This document shows positions 14,863 to 21,378 of a stretch of DNA of 23,697 nt, one piece after another. The notes below the pieces were generated by a model. The model worked only from the letters and a program-made list of their open reading frames with translations, did no database searches and was not told where the DNA came from. Origin of the DNA: a virus; IMG/VR virus record IMGVR_UViG_3300042455_002571, positions 1-23,697 of that record; one strand, given 5' to 3'. Every line of letters starts with the position of its first letter. Position 1 is the stretch's first letter. The position numbers and the translations under genes were made by a program.

Positions 14863-16626
14863 ATGACTATCAAACCTGTGCTAGTGCCCGACCATAACGC
14901 AGCTGACCTGCGTGACCTAATGAACCGATTCAGCACAGCAGCCCAATCAGCCACGCCGGCTGCACAAGCCAACCGAATAAGACAACAGCTAACTGAAAGC
15001 GCAGAACCGGGTGTGGCGGAAGCTCGTCCAGATGTCATGCGACATCGGGGTGATAAGACTGTGAAAATAGTCAAACGTGCGGGTAAACCCATTGGCGAGA
15101 TTGGTACGGATGCAGAAGCCAGTCCCGGCAATGGTCAGTACTATGTCAAACTGTACGACGGCAGCTACGATGCTGTGGGATACGACACAGCTGAAGAAGC
15201 CTTAGCAGAATTAAAGGCAGCCATTAAACAAGGTGTGGCGGAAGGTGGGCGTCTGGACATGAGCAGCCCAGAAGAGAAAGCAGCCCGTAAAGCATACATC
15301 AAGGCACACGGACATCCCCCACCGCTGACTCCAGACAGCGTGGTGGCCAAATATAACCCTGAGAATGATAAAAAAGTCAGAGACTATTATCTCAGAAGAA
15401 AAGGAATTCCACAAGACAAGCTGGACAAGATGAAGGAAGATGGTGTGGCTGAAGGCGAAAAGCCAGAGTATCAAAAACTATTAAAACAAATAAAACAAAA
15501 CGCTAAGAATGACCCAAATAGAATTCCTAGAGGTTATGAACTGACTGACCACGGCATGCTAGTAAAAAAACATAAGACCGAAAAGTCAAACGATGGTGTA
15601 GGCGGATTAGGGGAAGGCATGGTGGAAGGGACATTTCAAGATGATGGCAAGATGGATTGGAATGCATGGAAACAGAAAGCAAAAAAACACGGTGCAGTAA
15701 AGTTTACTGATACTGATAATAAGACTATTGCTTATGATAAAGATGGCAAAGTAGTCAGTTCTATAACCTGGTCGCAAAAGAAGTCAGGTATGGCGGAAGC
15801 AACTGGTGACACATCATTTGATTCAATGATGGGAAACATAGTCAAAGGTGCTAGATACAAGGGTGCCGCAGCTGATCAACGTGCCGATGCAGCATACAGT
15901 GGCATGATGAACAATATTACTAAAAATGCTGCTGATGTTGCAAAACCATCTGCTGACTCTAAGTTTGAACAAGTGTATAGCGCAGTAGAGAGAATACTTT
16001 TATCTAATAATGTTCATTGGGATATAGATGACGACATTTCGGACGCTCTTAAAAAGTTAAAAATCAAAGCATCGGACGCTCTCATGCAAAAACTTGAGAG
16101 AGAACTTATTAATCGTGTATCGGATGCGCTACAATATTATGATGATGGTGATTTAGCAGAGTCAGGTGTGGCGGAAGGATCAGAAAACAATCCAGTGGTC
16201 AATGCCATCACACGCAGAATTATGATGCAACGTTCAGACTTGTTGAGCAAGTACGGTCCAGAAAAGGTTGGGCAAGCTGTCGATGAAGTTGCTGACTTTG
16301 TGGGCAATGTGGAAGAAATTGGATCCAGCGATGTATCAGGTTGGGTTCGTCATGTGGAACAAATGTTGGGCAACATGGAGCAAGATGTAGCAGAAGAAGC
16401 AGCAGCGCCAACATTCAAGCCCGGAGATCGTGTGATGTATGCTGGTAAATTTGCCACTGTTGTTGCACAAGATGGTGATGCGTATGGTATTCGTGTTGAC
16501 GCACAACCAGGAACAATGAAGGTTCTGGCTAGCCAAATCAAGAAACCCAGCTACGACGAAAGTGTTGCCGAGTCAATTGACCCTATAGAACAGCTTCGTG
16601 CAGATATTCGACGTTTTGCACTGTAA
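14863..16626 (+). CDS. Modular protein punctuated by VAE|G/A motifs, candidate internal head polyprotein
   Basis: A 587-residue hydrophilic protein with no overall family match that I recognise. Short unrelated modules are separated by a recurring motif: GVAE53|A, GVAE127|G, GVAE197|G, GMVE255|G, GMAE312|A, LAE433|S, GVAE438|G, DVAE511|E and SVAE570|S. These resemble the gp21-type rule of cutting after Glu with a hydrophobic residue at P3 and a small residue at P1'. Modules include an alpha/beta piece (about 55-122), basic helical pieces (130-240), a lysine-rich beta piece (257-306), a helical piece (315-430), a helical piece (441-505) and a KOW/SH3-like piece (515-560, FKPGDRVMYAGKFATVVAQ). 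The C-terminus is DPIEQLRADIRRFAL. The AAGGA Shine-Dalgarno supports the start, and a terminator follows. I infer a capsid-packaged precursor that the prohead protease would cut into several internal proteins. Confidence 0.6.
   Translation: MTIKPVLVPDHNAADLRDLMNRFSTAAQSATPAAQANRIRQQLTESAEPGVAEARPDVMRHRGDKTVKIVKRAGKPIGEIGTDAEASPGNGQYYVKLYDGSYDAVGYDTAEEALAELKAAIKQGVAEGGRLDMSSPEEKAARKAYIKAHGHPPPLTPDSVVAKYNPENDKKVRDYYLRRKGIPQDKLDKMKEDGVAEGEKPEYQKLLKQIKQNAKNDPNRIPRGYELTDHGMLVKKHKTEKSNDGVGGLGEGMVEGTFQDDGKMDWNAWKQKAKKHGAVKFTDTDNKTIAYDKDGKVVSSITWSQKKSGMAEATGDTSFDSMMGNIVKGARYKGAAADQRADAAYSGMMNNITKNAADVAKPSADSKFEQVYSAVERILLSNNVHWDIDDDISDALKKLKIKASDALMQKLERELINRVSDALQYYDDGDLAESGVAEGSENNPVVNAITRRIMMQRSDLLSKYGPEKVGQAVDEVADFVGNVEEIGSSDVSGWVRHVEQMLGNMEQDVAEEAAAPTFKPGDRVMYAGKFATVVAQDGDAYGIRVDAQPGTMKVLASQIKKPSYDESVAESIDPIEQLRADIRRFAL
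15010..16177 (+). repeat. Dispersed 13-nt linker repeat (GGTGTGGCGGAAG) between modules
   Basis: Exact or near-exact copies lie at 15010-15022, 15232-15244, 15442-15454, 15616-15628, 15787-15799 and 16165-16177, all in the same frame. The modules between them are unrelated. Codon choice is kept in the copies, with GTG GCG GAA used repeatedly. Confidence 0.75.
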
Positions 16627-16633
16627 GAAAACG

Positions 16634-16652
16634 GCCCCGCAAGGGGCTTTTT
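16634..16652 (+). terminator. Rho-independent terminator after the modular protein gene
   Basis: GCCCC-GCAA-GGGGC stem-loop with a GNRA loop and five T residues, 8 nt after the stop codon. Confidence 0.88.
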
Positions 16653-16658
16653 GTTCTC

Positions 16659-16666
16659 TATAAATA
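16659..16666 (+). promoter_or_regulatory. Perfect T4 late promoter box TATAAATA
   Basis: An exact match to the T4 late consensus, just after a terminator and 4 nt before the ATG at 16671. Confidence 0.65.
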
Positions 16667-16670
16667 AAGC

Positions 16671-17276
16671 ATGCCCACATTCGTCACACCCTACTCTGGT
16701 TCAGCAGAACTCACAGCCAACACTGGATTAACAGTTGTCGACGCTGGCCTCTGGCGATACAGTCAAGCCGGTTACAACGACGGTGCTACTTTTGGACTCA
16801 GCTTAGGTCATCCCAATCCTTTATCTGGTGGTCTCTTGCACTTACGAGCAATAAATTGGACAATAGCAGTGATTGGAAATCAACTCACTGCTTACACTGA
16901 TCCCGACACTGGTCAAACATATCCGTCAGCTGCTTGTAGAATTACCGTGGCCGGATCTTGGTCAGTGATTCGACAGCCCAACAGCAACAGCTACAATAGT
17001 TTTGGTGTCAGCTGGGTGGGAACAACTGAAACAGATCTGGGCGGTCGAGAAATGAACCCTTACTTGTTAAGCTACAACAGTCCTGTAGCACAGTACGTGA
17101 TACAAGGGTCAGCAGTGTCAGGCGGTGCGCAAAATACATTTAGCAGTCGTGTGTTTGAATGTAGAGCCACAGAATCTGCCACCAGCGACAACAGCAATCG
17201 TGAGTTCCAAAGCAATACCATTACAAGACCAGTTTGGATTTATAACTATTCCAAGAGTTGGCAAACAGCAGCTTAA
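16671..17276 (+). CDS. Putative virion structural protein, unknown family
   Basis: A 201-residue protein rich in Ser, Thr, Asn, Gly, Tyr and Trp, with a beta-rich look, for example ELTANTGLTVVDAGLWRYSQ, ITVAGSWSVI and YNSFGVSWVGTTETDLGG. There is no signal peptide or membrane segment, and no domain that I recognise. Composition and place among fibre genes suggest a capsid-decorating or fibre-associated protein. It stands alone between two terminators with a perfect TATAAATA box, so it is its own late transcription unit. No Shine-Dalgarno is possible in the 4-nt gap, so a leaderless message is predicted. The gene itself is well supported; its function is unknown. Confidence 0.7.
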   Translation: MPTFVTPYSGSAELTANTGLTVVDAGLWRYSQAGYNDGATFGLSLGHPNPLSGGLLHLRAINWTIAVIGNQLTAYTDPDTGQTYPSAACRITVAGSWSVIRQPNSNSYNSFGVSWVGTTETDLGGREMNPYLLSYNSPVAQYVIQGSAVSGGAQNTFSSRVFECRATESATSDNSNREFQSNTITRPVWIYNYSKSWQTAA

Positions 17277-17304
17277 ACTGCTGGTATATAATAACAAGAT
17301 TGCA

Positions 17305-17312
17305 ACTAAATA
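17305..17312 (+). promoter_or_regulatory. Late-promoter-like box (ACTAAATA) upstream of the 17398 gene
   Basis: ACTAAATA followed by AAT. If used, it gives a leader of about 80 nt for the next gene, unlike the close-spaced boxes elsewhere in the window. Confidence 0.35.
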
Positions 17313-17320
17313 AATCATAC

Positions 17321-17340
17321 AACGCAAATGGTTGCGTTTT
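17321..17340 (+). terminator. Hairpin with short T tail, probable terminator
   Basis: AACGCAA-ATGG-TTGCGTT stem-loop with a four-T run (17337-17340), 45 nt after the stop of the 201-residue gene. The T tract is short, so it could also be a leader hairpin of the next gene. Confidence 0.5.
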
Positions 17341-17342
17341 AT

Positions 17343-17390
17343 GCGGTACCCCACCGCGTAAGGCCTAGAACGCCTAACTTTTAAAGGAAA
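17343..17390 (+). promoter_or_regulatory. Structured leader with two small hairpins and a Shine-Dalgarno
   Basis: GCGGT-ACCCC-ACCGC (17343-17357) and AGGC...GCCT (17361-17375) can each form a hairpin in front of AAAGGAAAAG before the ATG at 17398. I recognise no riboswitch consensus. Confidence 0.35.
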
Positions 17391-17397
17391 AGAAAAA

Positions 17398-18000
17398 ATG
17401 GGTCGCCCACTAAAAATTAAAAAGAGTACAACCAAAGACATTGGTTTCAATGCTTGGGATCAGCTGACTAATCCAGTATATCCTGCTACATTCAACACAG
17501 ACCAGTATCTTGGTGTGGTTGGTGGTGAAGGCAACGGCGGTGGTGTTGCTACTGCAGCATATCCTGTTGTCAAGTGCAGAGTTTTCATCACAGGACAAAG
17601 TGAAGAAGATGGTTGGATCGTTCGCCAAAAAGGCACAAGAAAGTATCTGGTTGAAGGTGCCAGTTCAGGTGCACAAGGCGTTTGCGTTTTGGCCAACGAA
17701 GCACAAGGCGTAATAACAGAAGGCAACATGAACATCAGCTTTGCCTTAGACGCAGACAGTTCCGAAGTTCTGATCAGCAAACTCACAAACAAGTATGCAT
17801 ATGACTTTACCGGCGGTGAAGTTGGTGGTGCAGCCGCTGGTGGCTTTGCGCAGAACCTGGTACAGCAGAACATTCGTTATGCAGCCAACTTCTTCACAGA
17901 CGAAGGCACAGAAATCAAGTCCGGTACTACAGGACAAGACAATACTGCTACACAGCAGAACCTGTTGAGCCTGGTAATTGTAGAAAACTACACTTCGTAA
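17398..18000 (+). CDS. Putative virion structural protein (GRPLKIKKS N-terminus)
   Basis: A 200-residue protein beginning MGRPLKIKKSTTKDIGFNAW. Similar short openings (GRPLKI followed by Lys-rich residues) occur in structural proteins of aquatic T4-like phages, by recollection only. The middle is beta-rich and Gly-rich (YLGVVGGEGNGGGVATAAYP, CRVFITGQSEEDGWIVRQKG and GTRKYLVEGASS), followed by FALDADSSEVLISKLTNKYA. A purine-rich Shine-Dalgarno (AAAGGAAAAG) and an organised leader suggest strong expression. It is bounded by a hairpin upstream and a strong terminator downstream, so it may be a separate, abundant product such as a decoration or fibre-attachment protein. No enzyme motif is visible. 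Confidence 0.7.
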   Translation: MGRPLKIKKSTTKDIGFNAWDQLTNPVYPATFNTDQYLGVVGGEGNGGGVATAAYPVVKCRVFITGQSEEDGWIVRQKGTRKYLVEGASSGAQGVCVLANEAQGVITEGNMNISFALDADSSEVLISKLTNKYAYDFTGGEVGGAAAGGFAQNLVQQNIRYAANFFTDEGTEIKSGTTGQDNTATQQNLLSLVIVENYTS

Positions 18001-18019
18001 TTTTTATATTACCTAGGAA

Positions 18020-18050
18020 CCCCTCAGCTACATACTGAGGGGATTTTTTT
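18020..18050 (+). terminator. Rho-independent terminator abutting the next start codon
   Basis: CCCCTCAG-CTACATA-CTGAGGGG, then A and seven T residues (18044-18050). The next gene's ATG begins at 18051, and its only Shine-Dalgarno-like bases (GAGGGG) are in the 3' arm of this stem. Confidence 0.88.
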
Positions 18051-18635
18051 ATGGCTGCTTTTGTATTAGGGAACGGTGTAAGCCGTAGTCACATTGACGT
18101 AGATCAGTTGTTGCGTGTTGGACCTGTATACGGGTGTAATGCTCTGTATCGAACACACACGCCCACTGTTTTGGTCAGCACAGATCGGCCCATCAGTGCG
18201 GCTATTCAAGCAGCAGGCTACCCATCTAGAAATAGATTTTATACTCGTCGTCCAGAAAATGGCACCGGAGCACAACCTGTTCCGCAAAAGTATCGAGGAT
18301 TCAGTAGTGGTCCCATTGCTGCTGGCATTGCAGCCGAGGATGGCAACACCATAATTTATCTGCTGGGGTTTGATTTAGGCCCCAACTCCACTGGAAATTT
18401 CAACAATGTGTATGCCGGCACAGAATTTTATAAACCCACCACAGCTCTGCCAACTTACACAGGAAACTGGATCCGTCAGTTGATAACAGTCACAACTGAC
18501 TATCCAAATCGGCAATTTATACGGGTACATGGCGACACAACTGCATCTATTGCAGAATTTTCCAAAATCAACAACCTCAGCAGTGTCACAATTGCAGACT
18601 TTGTTGACCGCATAAATACTCCAAAGGATTTATAA
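18051..18635 (+). CDS. Conserved phage protein with GNGVSR motif, function unknown
   Basis: A 194-residue protein. The N-terminus FVLGNGVSRSHIDVDQL, then VYGCNALYRTHTPTVLVSTD, looks like a Rossmann-like alpha/beta opening: a strand, a Gly-rich turn, a Cys-Asn-Ala element and a second strand ending in Asp. Similar GNGxSR...YGCNAxYR proteins occur in T4-like marine phages as hypothetical proteins, and a link to sugar or nucleotide-sugar enzymes is possible but unproven. A second block reads TIIYLLGFDLGPNSTGNFNN. The only Met is the first residue and no alternative upstream start exists, so the ATG right after the terminator T-run is the start. How it is expressed past the terminator is unclear. 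Confidence 0.65.
   Translation: MAAFVLGNGVSRSHIDVDQLLRVGPVYGCNALYRTHTPTVLVSTDRPISAAIQAAGYPSRNRFYTRRPENGTGAQPVPQKYRGFSSGPIAAGIAAEDGNTIIYLLGFDLGPNSTGNFNNVYAGTEFYKPTTALPTYTGNWIRQLITVTTDYPNRQFIRVHGDTTASIAEFSKINNLSSVTIADFVDRINTPKDL
18611..18618 (+). promoter_or_regulatory. Late-promoter-like box (CATAAATA) inside the end of the GNGVSR gene
   Basis: CATAAATA lies 20 nt before the small ORF at 18639 and upstream of the 18735 gene. It overlaps coding sequence, so the match could be chance. Confidence 0.35.
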
Positions 18636-18638
18636 CTC

Positions 18639-18734
18639 ATGCCCAACTGCATATTTGAAACAGTCAACCAAGGCAATCAGCTGACGCTTTCGTGCACCGT
18701 GTTTTTATTGCTAAATAAGGAACGAGGGCAATAG
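18639..18734 (+). CDS. Possible 31-residue small protein
   Basis: ATG to TAG ORF, MPNCIFETVNQGNQLTLSCT then VFLLLNKERGQ, placed 3 nt after the preceding gene. Its stop codon directly abuts the ATG of the next gene (TAG then ATG), as in translationally coupled pairs. AAAGGA precedes it at about 12 nt. The short length and lack of a known family leave it uncertain; it may be a leader ORF or spacer. Confidence 0.3.
   Translation: MPNCIFETVNQGNQLTLSCTVFLLLNKERGQ
18710..18717 (+). promoter_or_regulatory. Late-promoter-like box (GCTAAATA) for the 18735 gene
   Basis: GCTAAATA lies 17 nt before the ATG at 18735, leaving room for the GAGGG Shine-Dalgarno. It is the last TAAATA box found before the block of fibre genes. 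Confidence 0.4.
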
Positions 18735-19214
18735 ATGGCAACCTATAAGAGAATCAAAGGCAATTATACAATATCAACGCTGGATCCCGGCGATAAAATC
18801 ATTCTGGATTCTGATGTTGAAATTACCGGCAACGTAACTGGCAATATCACAGCTGGTAATATCACAGCTGACGTTATCACTGCCACCTACTACCTCGGCG
18901 ACGGGCAATTTTTAAGCAACGTCACTGCCAATGTTGGTGCAGCCACAATATTACAAAACGGAACTTCAAACGTTTCTATTCCTCAACTCAACGGAAATGT
19001 TCTAGTAGGAGTCAACGGACTGGGTAATACAGTGGTGTTTTCTACAACAGGAGCCAATATTACAGTGGGAACTGTATCTACCAGCAACATTACTGGTGCA
19101 TTGATTATCGATGGTGGCGCCGGAGTGGCAGGAAATATCTATGCTGATGCAATGTATGCTAACAATTTAGCAGTGTTAGATGTGGAATCTGTCATTGACG
19201 GCGGAACCTACTAG
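18735..19214 (+). CDS. Beta-solenoid fibre or baseplate-associated structural protein
   Basis: A 159-residue protein beginning MATYKRIKGNYTISTLDPGD. Residues 27-55 carry short repeats of the form GNVTGNITAGNITADVITAT, which suggest a beta-solenoid rung pattern. A second part has NGNVLVGVNGLGNTVVFS and GALIIDGGAGVAGNIYADAM, typical of phage tail-fibre proteins. No enzymatic motif is seen. GAGGG lies about 8 nt before the ATG. It starts a tightly packed group with the genes at 19229, 20890 and 21378, which probably build a fibre or adhesion apparatus together. Fibre identity rests on repeat pattern and context. Confidence 0.7.
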   Translation: MATYKRIKGNYTISTLDPGDKIILDSDVEITGNVTGNITAGNITADVITATYYLGDGQFLSNVTANVGAATILQNGTSNVSIPQLNGNVLVGVNGLGNTVVFSTTGANITVGTVSTSNITGALIIDGGAGVAGNIYADAMYANNLAVLDVESVIDGGTY

Positions 19215-19228
19215 AGAAAAGGCAAGAT

Positions 19229-20887
19229 ATGGCAAATACGATTTTACTTAAACAAAGTGCTGTAGGTAACGCTGTTCCTGAACTTGCTGATCTCCAGTTA
19301 GGCGAAGTAGCAATCAACACCTATGACGCTAGACTGTACGCTATACAACAACAAGGCGCATCCGAAGAAGTTGTTGACTTAACAGCAGCCACTCCCATCA
19401 CCAACACACTGTTTGTACAAACAACCGGAAACAACGACAACCTGGGCACAAGCTGGGCAGAATCGTTTGCCACTATTGAACGAGCAGTCGAAGTTGCCGA
19501 AGAAAGACGAGTAGCTGGTGCCACAATCACTTTGATCGAAGTGGGTGCCGGAGTATATGTTACAGAAGGGCATATAGATTTCCCAGACAACACAGTTATT
19601 AGATGTGCGCATAGAAGTGTTGCTATTCGTCCTGCAGCAGGATACGAAGAACGAAATGTGTTTCGAATAGGATCGGGTTGTTTTGTTGAAGGTTTTTTGT
19701 TTGAAAACTGGAGATTAGACAGTTTAACCGATCCATCAGAGGGATTTGCTATATCATTCAGACCAGGTGCTATAATTAATCGTGTACCATATGCTCATAA
19801 AATTGCTGTTAGAACAAATCCCTACTGGACAACTGTTCCTCCGCCGCTGGACAGAGATGCAGAGCCAGAACCCAACCCCCTGGTTGGTATAGGAGCCGGT
19901 GTTGCACTAGCAGACGGTAACGTGTGTTCACAATACAGTGTTTTCCCCAACATAATGACATGGGGTGCAACCCCAGTGTCGCAAAACGGCATAGGATATT
20001 GCGCCAAAAAAGGTGGGCTGATCAACGCAGTTAACGCAGTCAGTTTATGGGCTCACAAGCATTTTCTTGCCTTAGACGGCGGACAAATTGTTCTTTCTGC
20101 TTGTAGCACACAGTTTGGTGATTACACCATGTGGGCAGAAGGATCACGACCAATTGTTGACCCAACAGAAACAACAGGTGTAACTTTAGTGATAGATCTC
20201 ACAGCCGAAGCAGCAATTGAAGCAGCACAAACCACAATAATCAACAACATGTGGACGGCATTAAGCACCACAGTTGATCCGGCCACGGGCCAGGTCTATA
20301 CCTTTGGATGGGATGCCGAGGACGAAGCTTACACACGTCTAGATGCTGCTAATTTTTTGCAGTGTATAAGATGGGTTCTGGAGTCAGCTGATGAGCTGCC
20401 CATGTTGAATTTTGCTGAAGGTCTTTTCAATGTCGAAGGCAACAAAGTATATTCTCCCGATAAAGAAGATGCTTTTATATTTTCTTTCGACAACATGCGC
20501 GATCAAATGACAGCACTGGCAGGTGTCGGCACACAGTCTGATTTGATTATCACGGCGCTGGTCACTGCCTTGGAAGAAACATTAACCAACACAGTTTTTC
20601 AAACTCAACCATCCACTATCACTGCAATTGGACACACCTGGACTGGTGTTTTGTCTGGTGTGGCATTGACCAAAATTCCGCCTGTCAGAAACGAAGGCCT
20701 CATTGAAGAAAGTATTGTGGAACTTGATGATGGCGTAGTTATTGCCAGCGGGCAGGATGATCAAGGCAACGCTATATTTGTCGGCGGCATGAAGATCAGT
20801 GCCGACACAGGCGAATTGTCTGGACCACCGTTTGAACAAGCAGTTAACCGTATTGCCACTAAAGCAGCTATTGCAAGGAGCTTTTAA
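19229..20887 (+). CDS. Tail fibre/adhesin protein with parallel beta-helix
   Basis: A 552-residue protein. The N-terminus MANTILLKQSAVGNAVPELA followed by DLQLGEVAINTYDARLYAI is the common phage fibre attachment motif. GTSWAESFATIERAVEVAEE (about residues 73-92) is the pattern that starts pectate-lyase-type beta-helices, and it is followed by rung-like sequences to about residue 310 (ITLIEVGAGVYV, DNTVIRCAHRSVAIRP, LDGGQIVLSACSTQF). Residues 325-460 are more helical, and the C-terminal 80 residues (IVELDDGVVIASGQDDQGNA then IFVGGMKISADTGEL) look like a fibre tip or trimerisation end. AAAGG precedes the ATG. Probable role is host recognition or surface polysaccharide binding; no catalytic residues could be assigned. 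Confidence 0.78.
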   Translation: MANTILLKQSAVGNAVPELADLQLGEVAINTYDARLYAIQQQGASEEVVDLTAATPITNTLFVQTTGNNDNLGTSWAESFATIERAVEVAEERRVAGATITLIEVGAGVYVTEGHIDFPDNTVIRCAHRSVAIRPAAGYEERNVFRIGSGCFVEGFLFENWRLDSLTDPSEGFAISFRPGAIINRVPYAHKIAVRTNPYWTTVPPPLDRDAEPEPNPLVGIGAGVALADGNVCSQYSVFPNIMTWGATPVSQNGIGYCAKKGGLINAVNAVSLWAHKHFLALDGGQIVLSACSTQFGDYTMWAEGSRPIVDPTETTGVTLVIDLTAEAAIEAAQTTIINNMWTALSTTVDPATGQVYTFGWDAEDEAYTRLDAANFLQCIRWVLESADELPMLNFAEGLFNVEGNKVYSPDKEDAFIFSFDNMRDQMTALAGVGTQSDLIITALVTALEETLTNTVFQTQPSTITAIGHTWTGVLSGVALTKIPPVRNEGLIEESIVELDDGVVIASGQDDQGNAIFVGGMKISADTGELSGPPFEQAVNRIATKAAIARSF

Positions 20888-20889
20888 TA

Positions 20890-21378
20890 ATGCCTAGAAT
20901 ATATTGTCGTACACCGTCTACTGGAAAACCGTTGAATCTCATTTATCCAAATGTAACAACTTCCTATGCAACTATTCCTCTTGCAAATGCTCCGGATTAT
21001 TCGGTGCCAGATCCTTCTGAAGTTTATTCCGAAAGAGATCCTGACTTTCCCAGCAGAGCAATAATACCAGGAGAAATATTTTTCCTTACTCCGCTGTCGG
21101 CAGTTAACAAAAGTGATGCAGAACAATGGGTAGAAGTAATTCTTCTTACACAGGATGGCACGACTGTTGCTGTTGGACGAGCTGTTATTCCTGCAAGAGA
21201 CACTGCATATATTCCCTTGCAGGGTCGTAGCTTGCTCAAAACTGCCACTGAGGAACCTGCTGATGGCGACAGATTGCGAGTTCGTGCCAGTGCTGTTGAT
21301 GTGATTGATGTATGGGTTGCAGCAGATGAATCACCTGCCAGCCAGAACATAGGTGTCTTTACACCGGTGGTGCCATAA
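20890..21378 (+). CDS. Conserved virion structural protein, unknown function
   Basis: A 162-residue protein, [20 protein letters not shown]..., with a beta-rich second half: [39 protein letters not shown] and [20 protein letters not shown]. That half resembles a small beta-sandwich found in structural proteins of T4-like cyanophages, by recollection. A strong Shine-Dalgarno (AAGGAG) lies in the end of the preceding gene, 2 nt separate the two genes, and its own stop overlaps the next start as TAATG. The tight coupling suggests a fixed stoichiometry with the beta-helix fibre and the collagen-like fibre, for example as an adaptor or cap. Confidence 0.72.
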   Translation: MPRIYCRTPSTGKPLNLIYPNVTTSYATIPLANAPDYSVPDPSEVYSERDPDFPSRAIIPGEIFFLTPLSAVNKSDAEQWVEVILLTQDGTTVAVGRAVIPARDTAYIPLQGRSLLKTATEEPADGDRLRVRASAVDVIDVWVAADESPASQNIGVFTPVVP

